Assembly (NCBI RefSeq): GCF_002414845.1
Contig: NZ_DIAX01000051.1
Span: 1-14,711, forward strand
Direction: 5' to 3'
Length of the DNA: 14,711 bases
Source: Gordonia sp. UBA5067
Lineage (GTDB): Bacteria > Actinomycetota > Actinomycetes > Mycobacteriales > Mycobacteriaceae
Numbering within the stretch: the stretch's first letter is position 1; the number at the start of each line of letters is the position of its first letter. Made by a program: the position numbers and the translations under genes. The notes beneath the pieces are model-generated. The model had not been told where the DNA came from, searched no databases, and saw nothing but the letters and a program-made list of their open reading frames with translations. Shown in pieces: positions 7,194 through 14,210 of the stretch.

Positions 7194-8810
7194 GTGAGTT
7201 CCAGCCCCGACACCGTTGCGCGCGAGGTCCGTCGGCGGCGTACCTTCGCGATCATCTCCCACCCCGACGCCGGTAAGTCGACAATGACCGAGGCGTTGGC
7301 CCTGCACGCGCGCATGATCAGCGAGGCCGGCGCCGTGCACGGCAAAGCCGGCCGCAAGGCCACCGTCTCGGACTGGATGGAGATGGAGAAGGCGCGCGGC
7401 ATCTCGGTGAGCTCGACCGCACTGCAGTTCAACTACACACGGACCGAGGCACAACCCGACACCGAGCCCACCGTCATCAACCTCGTCGACACCCCCGGGC
7501 ACGCCGATTTCTCCGAGGACACCTACCGTGTGCTGACCGCCGTCGACGCCGCGGTGATGCTCATCGACGCCGCCAAAGGCCTGGAGCCGCAGACCCTGAA
7601 GCTCTTTCAAGTGTGTCGACACCGCGGCATCCCGGTCATCACCGTTGTCAACAAGTGGGACCGTCCAGGGCAAACCCCACTCGAACTCATCGACGAGATC
7701 GCCGAGCGCATCGGGCTCGTCCCGACGCCGCTGTACGTCCCGGTCGGGATCGCCGGCGATTTCCGCGGCCTCTACGACCGGCGCAGCGGTCGCTACATCA
7801 AGTTCTCCCGCACCGCGGGTGGGGCCAAAATCGCCCCCGAGGAACTCCTCGACGCCCACACCGCTGCAAATGTCGAAGGGGAGGCGTGGACTGCCGCCCG
7901 CGAAGAGAGTGAACTGCTCAGCGAGATGGGACAGGACCACGATCAGGAACTGTTCCTGGCCGGCGAGACCTCGCCGATGATCTTCACGTCGGCAATGCTG
8001 AACTTCGGCGTCCGCCAGCTGCTCGATGCCCTCGTCGAACTCGCCCCCGCCCCGGCGGGTCGCACCGCCGTCGACGGGACCGTTCGCGCGGTGACCGACC
8101 CGTTCTCCGCCGTCGTGTTCAAGGTGCAGGCGGGGATGGATTCCAGTCACCGGGACCGACTCGCCTACATGCGCATCGTGTCGGGGGAATTCGAGCGCGG
8201 CATGGTGGTCACCCACGCCCAGACGGGTCGCCCATTCGCGACAAAGTACGCCCAGGCGGTTTTCGGTCGGGACCGCTCGACCGTCGACACCGCCTATCCC
8301 GGCGATGTCGTCGGGCTGGTCAACGCGACGGCACTGGCCCCCGGCGACACCCTCTACAACGAACCACCCATCGAGTACCCGCCGATCGGATCGTTTGCAC
8401 CCGAGCATTTCGCGACGCTGCGCGCCCGCACCGCCGGAAAGTACAAGCAGTTCCGCAAGGCGATGGACCAACTCGAATCCGAAGGCGTCGTGCAGGTCCT
8501 GCGGAACGGCACCCGCGGTGACGCCTCCCCCGTCCTCGCCGCTGTGGGACCGATGCAGTTCGAAGTCGTCACCGCCAGAATGCTCGCCGAGTTCACCGTC
8601 GAAACCGACCTTGAGCCACTGGGCTACTCGCTGGCCCGCCGCACCGACGAGGCCAGTAGCGCCGAACTCGACCGCCAGCGCGGTGTCGAGGTGTTCACTC
8701 GGACCGACGGCGCGCTCCTCGCGTTGTTCAGCGACAAATGGCGACTGCAGTACATCGAGAAGGAGCATCCCGATGTGACGCTCGAACCGCTCGTGGCAGC
8801 GGCCGACTGA
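7194..8810 (+). CDS. prfC: Peptide chain release factor 3 (RF3)
   Basis: RF3 is a translational GTPase that removes RF1/RF2 from the ribosome after peptide release. The P-loop SHPDAGKST is at residues 22-30, switch I RGISVSST at 69-76, DTPGH at 99-103 and the G4 motif NKWD at 153-156. This P-loop form with SHPDAGK is typical of RF3 and separates it from EF-G. The C-terminal half has the usual RF3 features, including an AVGPMQFEV segment late in the protein. Length is 538 residues, close to the 529 of E. coli. The GTG at 7194 appears leaderless. The stop overlaps the start of the downstream lipoprotein gene by one base (TGATG), so the two are probably translationally coupled. Confidence 0.95.
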   Translation: MSSSPDTVAREVRRRRTFAIISHPDAGKSTMTEALALHARMISEAGAVHGKAGRKATVSDWMEMEKARGISVSSTALQFNYTRTEAQPDTEPTVINLVDTPGHADFSEDTYRVLTAVDAAVMLIDAAKGLEPQTLKLFQVCRHRGIPVITVVNKWDRPGQTPLELIDEIAERIGLVPTPLYVPVGIAGDFRGLYDRRSGRYIKFSRTAGGAKIAPEELLDAHTAANVEGEAWTAAREESELLSEMGQDHDQELFLAGETSPMIFTSAMLNFGVRQLLDALVELAPAPAGRTAVDGTVRAVTDPFSAVVFKVQAGMDSSHRDRLAYMRIVSGEFERGMVVTHAQTGRPFATKYAQAVFGRDRSTVDTAYPGDVVGLVNATALAPGDTLYNEPPIEYPPIGSFAPEHFATLRARTAGKYKQFRKAMDQLESEGVVQVLRNGTRGDASPVLAAVGPMQFEVVTARMLAEFTVETDLEPLGYSLARRTDEASSAELDRQRGVEVFTRTDGALLALFSDKWRLQYIEKEHPDVTLEPLVAAAD

Positions 8811-9823
8811 TGCGCGCGTCCCGGCAGTTCCGTCCCACCGCCGCCGCCGGCGCCCTCGCCTGCACCCTCCTCGTCGCGGTAACGGCGTGTTCGAGCAGCG
8901 ATAAGCCATCGGCGCCCCGACCGGCCCCATCGTCGGCGGCGAAGTCCGGTACCGATCGGGTGCCGATCGCGGACTGCCAGAAAATTCCGCCGGATGGCCG
9001 GGTCTACCGCTCGGGATCAGATTTGAAGTTCGATCGCGGCTCGATGCTCGTCGCCCTCCCGAAGAACCGGGACTCGCGACCGGCGACGACCACCGCACCG
9101 GCCCCGGCGACCCCACCGCCCGAGACCACCTGGGCGCCGCCGCCCAACGTGTTGCCGCCGAATGTCGTGCCGCCGAACCAGGTGCCCCCGCCGCAATATC
9201 CCCCGGCGCCCCAATACCCACCGGCCCGCCACCGCGGACCGCACCGGGTCGTTCCGGTAACCCGTGCGCCCGCCGCCCCGGCCACCCACACGCCAAGCGC
9301 CCCCGCCAACGCGGCCGACGAGTGCGTGTCGCTACACAAATGGGGCAACGCCTCCCCCGAGGTGCCGCCGGACGGGTTGCTGTTCACCTTCCGGGGCGCC
9401 GGGTCAGACGGGGGTCAGATCACCTTCCCAGCGGTCGCCCTGACCGGTGGCGTCGTTCCACTGCCCGGCCCGGATCACCCGAGGGTCGGTCCGCTCGTCG
9501 AGTCGATCCCGGTCGACATCGGTATCTCGTTGGGCGGCAAGTACTACCTGGCGACGGGCTGCCCGCTCAAGATCGTTGCGATGTCACCCAAGCGTGCCGC
9601 CGGGCACTTCGTGTGCCCCACCACCATTCCGATGCGCGAGAACCCGCTCGCCCCCAACGACGCCGCACCCAATCCCGACGACGAGGGTGATGACGGCCCC
9701 ACCCCGGCTCCACCGGCGCAGCCCGCGCCGGTTCCGCCATGGCCGGGTGAACCGGGCCACCAGCCGGCGCCCGCCCGTTCCGACGCCATCCGCATCAGCG
9801 GATGGTTTGAGGCCAAACCCTGA
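8810..9823 (+). CDS. Proline-rich lipoprotein of unknown function
   Basis: I do not recognise a family. The ATG at 8810 gives a classic lipoprotein signal: a basic N-terminus, a hydrophobic stretch (about residues 11-26) and the lipobox VTAC with acylated Cys27. This indicates export and anchoring to the outer face of the membrane. A short region (about 45-90) is followed by a low-complexity Pro/Ala linker (about 91-168) with repeated PPN and PPxQYPP units. A compact domain (about 170-275) comes next, then an acidic and Pro-rich tail that ends in IRISGWFEAKP. The mature part has four further Cys (56, 172, 251, 269), an even number that suits disulfides. Long linkers of this kind commonly span the cell wall. 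A longer frame from within prfC exists, but only ATG 8810 yields the signal peptide. Length 337 residues. Confidence 0.8.
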   Translation: MRASRQFRPTAAAGALACTLLVAVTACSSSDKPSAPRPAPSSAAKSGTDRVPIADCQKIPPDGRVYRSGSDLKFDRGSMLVALPKNRDSRPATTTAPAPATPPPETTWAPPPNVLPPNVVPPNQVPPPQYPPAPQYPPARHRGPHRVVPVTRAPAAPATHTPSAPANAADECVSLHKWGNASPEVPPDGLLFTFRGAGSDGGQITFPAVALTGGVVPLPGPDHPRVGPLVESIPVDIGISLGGKYYLATGCPLKIVAMSPKRAAGHFVCPTTIPMRENPLAPNDAAPNPDDEGDDGPTPAPPAQPAPVPPWPGEPGHQPAPARSDAIRISGWFEAKP

Positions 9824-9864
9824 TTCAGATCACGCCGCTATTTCAAGATCAAGTCCTGATTCAG
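9819..9864. repeat. Two copies of a CCTGATTCAG repeat at a gene junction
   Basis: CCTGATTCAG occurs at 9819-9828 and 9855-9864, 36 bases apart. Each is itself nearly palindromic (CTGA-T-TCAG). The first copy contains the lipoprotein stop codon. They lie in the 61-base gap between the convergent lipoprotein and acyl-CoA hydrolase genes, where no convincing terminator hairpin is seen. Confidence 0.4.
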
Positions 9865-9884
9865 GGCCATATCTGGACCGAGTT

Positions 9885-10889
9885 CTAGCGCTCCCCGACG
9901 ACCCTGCACACGACGGCGGGATCCACCTCGTCGATCGATGCCGGGTCGAACGCGGGCGCACGGTCCTTGTCGACGAGAACGGCCCGGACGCCTTCGGCGA
10001 AGTCCGGCAGCGCGGTGATCTGCTCGGCGGCATGCAATTCGCGGTCGAGGCACTCGGCGAGCGAACTGGCCGCGCCGCGCGTAATCATCTCAGCCGTCAC
10101 CAGCAGACTCGTCGGCGAACAGTTGTCCATCAGCCCGGCCATCTCCCTCGCCCAGTCATCGCCCCCGCGTAGCCCGCCGAGGATCGCGGGCACCGAATCG
10201 TTGCCGCCGAAGTAATCGGCGATTGATCGCAGCGGGAGTGCGTCGGCCCTGGGCGCAGCCGCACAGGATGACAGCGCCTGACCCAGCGGCTGGCCCGAGC
10301 GGATCGCCGCGGCGAGATCCCCGACCGATGACGACGCGACCGAGTGGGTGGCCAGACCGATCTCGACCGCCTGAGTGCCGCGAATGCGTGCGCCGGTCAG
10401 TCCCAGCCACATCCCGACGCCAACCGGCAGACGGGGCAGGAAATAGGTCGACCCGATGTCGGGGAAGAAGCCAATCGCCGTCTCGGGCATTGCGATTAGG
10501 GCCTTCTCCGTCACCACGCGCACCTCGCCGTGCACGCTGATGCCTAGCCCGCCGCCCATGGCCGCACCGTCGATCAGTGCGACGTAGGGCTTCGGGTAGT
10601 CGGCAACGAGCTGATTGAGCTGGTACTCCGAGCTGAAGTAGTGCCTGACCGCAGCGGTGTCGCCGGCGAGCGCGGAGTCGCGGATCGCGCGAATGTCACC
10701 ACCTGCGCAGAACGCACGATCGATACCGGAGGTGACCAGGACCGTCTCCACCGCCGGGTCATCGGCCCAGTCCGTCAGGACGGGGAACATTTCGCCGATC
10801 ATTCCCTGGTCGAGGGCGTTGAGTGCCTTGGGGCGATTCAAAATGATATTGCCGACACCGTTGGCGACGGAGGTTGCGATGGCAGACAT
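9885..10889 (-). CDS. 3-hydroxyisobutyryl-CoA hydrolase family protein (enoyl-CoA hydratase superfamily)
   Basis: This 334-residue crotonase-fold protein best fits the HIBCH group, which hydrolyses 3-hydroxyisobutyryl-CoA in valine breakdown. The oxyanion-hole strands are RAFCAGGDIRA (about 58-68) and GAAMGGGLGIS (about 108-118). MPETAIGFFPDIG supplies Glu136 and Asp144, the pair with the spacing seen in HIBCH enzymes, followed by the typical STYFLPRLP block. The length is longer than plain enoyl-CoA hydratases (about 260) and agrees with HIBCH. An enoyl-CoA hydratase/isomerase role cannot be excluded from sequence alone. The ATG at 10889 has no Shine-Dalgarno but a leaderless-type -10. It lies 46 bases downstream of the lipase-like gene on the same strand. 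Confidence 0.87.
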   Translation of the reverse strand: MSAIATSVANGVGNIILNRPKALNALDQGMIGEMFPVLTDWADDPAVETVLVTSGIDRAFCAGGDIRAIRDSALAGDTAAVRHYFSSEYQLNQLVADYPKPYVALIDGAAMGGGLGISVHGEVRVVTEKALIAMPETAIGFFPDIGSTYFLPRLPVGVGMWLGLTGARIRGTQAVEIGLATHSVASSSVGDLAAAIRSGQPLGQALSSCAAAPRADALPLRSIADYFGGNDSVPAILGGLRGGDDWAREMAGLMDNCSPTSLLVTAEMITRGAASSLAECLDRELHAAEQITALPDFAEGVRAVLVDKDRAPAFDPASIDEVDPAVVCRVVGER

Positions 10890-10895
10890 GCGGTC

Positions 10896-10901
10896 ACCCT
10901 A
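10896..10901 (-). promoter_or_regulatory. Leaderless-type -10 element for the acyl-CoA hydrolase gene
   Basis: Read on the minus strand, TAGGGT is followed by six bases (GACCGC) and the ATG. This fits a TANNNT -10 with transcription starting at the start codon, and it replaces a Shine-Dalgarno that I cannot find. Confidence 0.5.
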
Positions 10902-10935
10902 CCCAGCGCGGCGGCGGAGTTGGCCGTGAGGCTGG

Positions 10936-12159
10936 TCAGATGCGGGGCGCGAACCAGGTCATCAGCTTCTCGGCGACCCGGGGATCGTTAAGCAGCGCGA
11001 GGTGATTCGATTTGCCCACGTGGAGACCGTTGCTCGGATCGAAACCAATCCGGCGGGTCGAGTTGTGCCCGCTCGCACTGTGGTGCAACACGAGTCCGTC
11101 ACCGATGATCCGCGAGAGGGGGTTGCGCGGATTATGGGTGATCGAACCCGACACGAAGTAGTGCTCGGCACCGGGCATCAACGGCACTTCTGCGGCCATG
11201 GCCCGCGCCACGTCGTCGGGATCACGTCCGGTCCAGTCCTCGTCGACGATCGATCCGGCCCGCAGGTCGCGAATGCCGCCGCTGCGGCGGCGCAGCAGGC
11301 GACCCAAGGCCTTCGTCTCCGGCAGTGCCATCAGCCGGGCACTGCCCAGGTGCGCGAGGTTTTCGAGCGGCGCACCGAGGTGTGGAGTGCCCAACGAGAC
11401 GTTGGTGTCCACCCGCGCTACCCAGCCATGCCCGGCTTCGCGGCCGTAGTGGGCGGCACTGCGGGCTACGAGCCCACCCATCGAGTGGCCGAGAAGGCCG
11501 ATCGATTCGACCGGCACCGGCCAGCGGCGCACCAGGTCGTCGAGCAGTTCAGCCAGGTCGCGACCGTTCGTGGAGATCCGGCGGCCGGTGTTGTAGCGGA
11601 CGAACACGGTGGTGATCCCGGCCCGGGTCAGCCGGTCGGCGTACGGTTCGGACTCACCGGCCGCCCATGAGTACTCGGTTTCGACAAGTCCGTGCAGGGC
11701 GACGACGAGCCGCCGACGGGCCGCCGGGAACGCGACGGCCAGCGCCGGCGCGGTCAAGGGCACCGGTGCACCGTCGACGCGGATCGACATCGGCTCGGCG
11801 AGCGGCGATTGACGGGAATCGAGTTCGTCGCCGATGACGCCGTTGATCGCGGCGATGATGGTCGCCCCCACCCTGGTCGTGGAGGGTGCCTGCTTGAGCG
11901 GCAGGTCAGCCGCCACGCCGCCGACACGCCCGGCGGTCGTCATCGTCTGTCCGACGATCAGATACACGCCATCGGTGATGGCGTCGTGCACCGTCTTGAT
12001 CGGTGCCACTGCCGGGCCCACACCGTGGCGAACGGCCCCGAAGACTCGATCGGAGATGGCCCGGTGGGTCTGGTGAATCCCCCGCGTCGCGTTGCCGAGC
12101 TCGGTGAGGCCGAGTTCGGATAGCGCGCGCACCTCGGCACGTCGGTCGGCAGTCGTCAT
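10936..12159 (-). CDS. Alpha/beta hydrolase, PGAP1/triacylglycerol-lipase-like
   Basis: This is a 407-residue serine hydrolase. Strand LVVALHGLVE (about 151-160) provides the oxyanion-hole region. The nucleophile is Ser226 in GHSMGG, and SLGTPHLGAPLE (about 255-266) is the block typical of PGAP1-like lipases. Likely acid and base are Asp354 (GDGLV) and His386 (SNHLALL). The first 120 residues are a helical region with no signal peptide or clear membrane span, so the protein may be cytoplasmic. The true substrate is unknown; a lipid ester is likely. The frame extends to an ATG at 12174, but ATG 12159 (MTTADRR) sits six bases after TACACT, a leaderless arrangement shared with neighbours, so I chose it. 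Confidence 0.83.
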   Translation of the reverse strand: MTTADRRAEVRALSELGLTELGNATRGIHQTHRAISDRVFGAVRHGVGPAVAPIKTVHDAITDGVYLIVGQTMTTAGRVGGVAADLPLKQAPSTTRVGATIIAAINGVIGDELDSRQSPLAEPMSIRVDGAPVPLTAPALAVAFPAARRRLVVALHGLVETEYSWAAGESEPYADRLTRAGITTVFVRYNTGRRISTNGRDLAELLDDLVRRWPVPVESIGLLGHSMGGLVARSAAHYGREAGHGWVARVDTNVSLGTPHLGAPLENLAHLGSARLMALPETKALGRLLRRRSGGIRDLRAGSIVDEDWTGRDPDDVARAMAAEVPLMPGAEHYFVSGSITHNPRNPLSRIIGDGLVLHHSASGHNSTRRIGFDPSNGLHVGKSNHLALLNDPRVAEKLMTWFAPRI

Positions 12160-12165
12160 GCATCC

Positions 12166-12171
12166 AGTGTA
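12166..12171 (-). promoter_or_regulatory. Leaderless-type -10 element for the lipase-like gene
   Basis: On the minus strand TACACT is followed by GGATGC and then the ATG at 12159. The -10 falls inside the longer reading frame that starts at 12174, which argues for the shorter protein. Confidence 0.5.
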
Positions 12172-12209
12172 CATGTGTGCACCGAAATACGGCTCCGCGC
12201 TCCCGCGTG

Positions 12210-12257
12210 CTCATTCTGGTCACGCATGCACAGCTGGGCCCGCACGACCAGAATGAG
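12210..12257. terminator. Perfect 12-bp inverted repeat after the wHTH-nuclease gene
   Basis: CTCATTCTGGTC (12210-12221) and GACCAGAATGAG (12246-12257) are exact reverse complements around a 24-base spacer. On the minus strand it begins 11 bases after the stop of the wHTH-nuclease gene and ends before the lipase promoter. It may end transcription of the former and insulate the latter. No T tract follows on either strand. A dispersed repeat or a protein-binding site are alternatives. Confidence 0.5.
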
Positions 12258-12268
12258 TCCGCGCCGCC

Positions 12269-13201
12269 TTACGTGGGAATGAGTTCGAGGCGCCTCAGCC
12301 ACGGGAACAGGATGCCGGGCAACCCGCCTCGTTCGAGGTCCCGCCATGCCCATCGAACGACCATGAACCCGAGTCTGCGAAGCTCGTCCTCGCGCCGCTT
12401 CTCGCGGAGCACGGTGTCGGTGGCGGAATCGCCGAGCTTGCGCAGTTGGCCGTACTTGACCGCACCGTCGAACTCGCCGATCAGCCTCTCACCCCAGCAG
12501 AAGTCACAACGATAGGTCCCGCCCGGGCAGCGCAACACCCGCTGCAGCTCGGGGCCCGGCATCCCGGCATCGATCATCTGCGCTCGACTCCACGATTCGC
12601 CGACACTCTCAGAATCCTTGTGCGCGAACAGCAACGCCCGTCTCGCCTGCCGGCCCCCGTAGCGACGCCCGGCCAAAGCGATCGCCAGCTGATCCTTACT
12701 TACGCCGGACCGAAGCGCCCCGTCGAATGCGACGAGGCCTTGGGCAAGGTCGCCCGTCGTGGCGACATCGACCGCGGTGCGCGCGAGGGAGGTCACCCGA
12801 ACACCGTCGACAACGGTGAGGTCGTCGCAGCCCAGCGGCGCGGTGTGTAGATGCCGGTCACGACTGGTAGTGCCTCCGCTGCCACGCCCACTGGTCAGAT
12901 GGACGCGCCCGCAGTCGGGGCGCAGCAATGCCAAGCCGTGTACGGCCGCCGCCGACGCATGGCTCAGCGGGTAGCCGCTACTGCGCTCGGTCGTGGCGAC
13001 CGCGATGGATCTCAACCGAACCAGTTGGTCGGCGCCGCCGGGACCATCGAACCGGTCACTGGGTTCGGCGAAGACTCCTGGCGCCAGCCTGATGAGGCCG
13101 CCCGCACGGACCGCCGACCGAAGTGCGTCGTCGGAGACGTCGACAGCGATGGCATCCCGTCGCCGGATGAGGCCGTAGCGGTCCCGAGGAAGTCTGTTCA
13201 T
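12269..13201 (-). CDS. AbiEi-like winged-helix protein with C-terminal DUF559/Vsr-like nuclease domain
   Basis: This 310-residue protein has two parts. The N-terminus (about 8-55: LIRRRDAIAVDVSDDALRSA ... APGVF) looks like the winged helix of AbiEi-type antitoxin and transcription-regulator proteins. A middle region (SHASAAAVHGL, TSLARTAVDVA) is typical of the same group. The C-terminus (about 195-300) resembles DUF559 proteins of the PD-(D/E)XK/Vsr-like fold: ESVGES, then CDFCW with Asp233, then IGEFDGAVK with Glu243 and Lys249, then LRRLGFMVVRWAW. Such proteins are common and mostly uncharacterised in actinobacteria. No AbiEii-type nucleotidyltransferase toxin is adjacent. The frame is open to a TTG at 13291, but ATG 13201 is preferred because the wHTH follows directly. 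No Shine-Dalgarno is seen. Function unknown; DNA binding or cleavage is inference. Confidence 0.75.
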   Translation of the reverse strand: MNRLPRDRYGLIRRRDAIAVDVSDDALRSAVRAGGLIRLAPGVFAEPSDRFDGPGGADQLVRLRSIAVATTERSSGYPLSHASAAAVHGLALLRPDCGRVHLTSGRGSGGTTSRDRHLHTAPLGCDDLTVVDGVRVTSLARTAVDVATTGDLAQGLVAFDGALRSGVSKDQLAIALAGRRYGGRQARRALLFAHKDSESVGESWSRAQMIDAGMPGPELQRVLRCPGGTYRCDFCWGERLIGEFDGAVKYGQLRKLGDSATDTVLREKRREDELRRLGFMVVRWAWRDLERGGLPGILFPWLRRLELIPT

Positions 13202-13209
13202 ACGTCTTA

Positions 13210-13235
13210 GACGCAGGCGGGCGAGTATCGGTTCC
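13210..13235 (-). promoter_or_regulatory. Possible ECF-sigma-type promoter for the wHTH-nuclease gene
   Basis: On the minus strand GGAAC (13235-13231) and CGTC (13213-13210) are 17 bases apart, like many extracytoplasmic-function sigma promoters. The predicted start would fall at or next to the ATG at 13201. Such short motifs arise by chance in GC-rich DNA. Confidence 0.25.
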
Positions 13236-13269
13236 TTGCGGCCTCGGCGGCGAACGCGTGCCGCGCAGT

Positions 13270-13313
13270 GATTCTGCTCGCGCGCGGACAACTGTCAACG
13301 CGCGAGCCGAATC
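13270..13313. promoter_or_regulatory. 44-bp interrupted dyad in a divergent promoter region
   Basis: Around a centre at 13291.5, three nested pairs of arms share one axis. GATTC (13270-13274) pairs with GAATC (13309-13313). GCTCGCGCG (13276-13284) pairs with CGCGCGAGC (13299-13307). GACA (13287-13290) pairs with TGTC (13293-13296). Eighteen of 22 positions are symmetric. It lies between the divergent wHTH-nuclease and aldo/keto reductase genes, about 42 bases upstream of the latter's start, so it is placed to act as an operator. Confidence 0.55.
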
Positions 13314-13343
13314 CGTACGCGCGACGGGCAGTTGCCCCGGCGC

Positions 13344-13349
13344 TAATGT
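13344..13349 (+). promoter_or_regulatory. Leaderless-type -10 element for the aldo/keto reductase gene
   Basis: TAATGT fits TANNNT and is followed by six bases (GGGGGC) and the ATG at 13356. No purine-rich Shine-Dalgarno of normal form is present. Confidence 0.5.
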
Positions 13350-13355
13350 GGGGGC

Positions 13356-14210
13356 ATGGACCCCCGCCGCCACCCCGACCACACCCTCAACGACGGAACC
13401 TCGATTCCGCGTTTCGGCTTCGGGACCTGGCAGATCCCCGACGCACAGGCCCGTGGCCTCGTCGCCGCTGCCCTCGACGCCGGGTATCGCCACATCGACA
13501 CCGCACAGATGTACGGCAACGAGTCCGGGGTCGGCCAGGGCATTGCCGACAGCGGGCTGGCCCGGGACGGGCTCTATGTGACCACCAAGCTCAACAACAA
13601 CAATCACGATCCCGGTCGGGCCATCGCCTCGATCGACGACTCGCTGAACCGGTTGGGCCTCGACTACGTCGACCTGTTTCTCATTCACTGGCCGCTGCCG
13701 ACCATCGGGATCGATTATGTCGACACCTGGCACGCGATGGAGGAGATCCGGGGGTCCGGAAAGGCCCGGTCCATCGGCGTCTCCAACTTCGCACCGGAAC
13801 ACCTGCACCGCGTCGTCGCCACCGGATCGGTGGTACCGGTGGTCAACCAGATCGAAGTGCACCCCTACTTCGCGCAGCACACCCTGCGATCGGTGAACGC
13901 CGAGTTGGGCGTCGCGACGGAAGCATGGTCACCGCTGGCCCAGGGGCAGGTGTTCGGCGACGCCACCCTCAAAGCGATCGCCGAGCGCCTCGGCCGACCG
14001 ATATCGGCGGTCGTCCTCGCCTGGCATCTGCAGCGCAACGACATCGTCTTCCCCAAGGCATCGAGCGTCGCCCGCATCCGCGAGAATTTCGACGCGCTGA
14101 CCCTGACCCTCGACCCGGCCGACGTCGCCGCGATTGACGCCCTCAACGAGGATCGCCGGATCGGGCCCGACCCCGCCACGTTCGACTGGGTGCCCACCGA
14201 AGAGGTTTAG
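13356..14210 (+). CDS. Aldo/keto reductase (AKR5-like, 2,5-diketo-D-gluconate reductase type)
   Basis: This is an NADPH-dependent (beta/alpha)8-barrel oxidoreductase of 284 residues, reducing aldehydes or ketones in the cytoplasm. The catalytic tetrad falls exactly at the classical numbers: Asp48 and Tyr53 in HIDTAQMYGNE, Lys78 in VTTKLN and His111 in LIHWPLP. GVSNF (about 149) and the cofactor-binding PKASSVARIRENFDA near residue 240 complete the family pattern. Prokaryotic AKR5 relatives include 2,5-diketogluconate and methylglyoxal reductases, and mycobacteria have similar enzymes. The substrate cannot be told from sequence. It is divergent from the wHTH-nuclease gene, with a 44-bp dyad in the shared upstream region, and converges on the ABC-F gene with nine bases between stops. 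Confidence 0.92.
   Translation: MDPRRHPDHTLNDGTSIPRFGFGTWQIPDAQARGLVAAALDAGYRHIDTAQMYGNESGVGQGIADSGLARDGLYVTTKLNNNNHDPGRAIASIDDSLNRLGLDYVDLFLIHWPLPTIGIDYVDTWHAMEEIRGSGKARSIGVSNFAPEHLHRVVATGSVVPVVNQIEVHPYFAQHTLRSVNAELGVATEAWSPLAQGQVFGDATLKAIAERLGRPISAVVLAWHLQRNDIVFPKASSVARIRENFDALTLTLDPADVAAIDALNEDRRIGPDPATFDWVPTEEV

Noticed and set aside
7137..9296. A 719-codon open frame on the minus strand opposite prfC and the lipoprotein gene
   Set aside because: It is antisense to prfC, whose GTPase motifs are clear. Its translation is Gly/Arg/His-rich with no recognisable domain, as expected from GC-rich codon mirroring.
12269..13201. A type IV AbiE toxin-antitoxin pair
   Set aside because: Only the AbiEi-like domain is present. 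No nucleotidyltransferase toxin gene is adjacent on either side.
13056..13880. A 274-codon minus-strand frame and a 289-codon plus-strand frame (13268-14137) over the aldo/keto reductase
   Set aside because: Both are shadows of the aldo/keto reductase, whose complete catalytic tetrad fixes the true frame.
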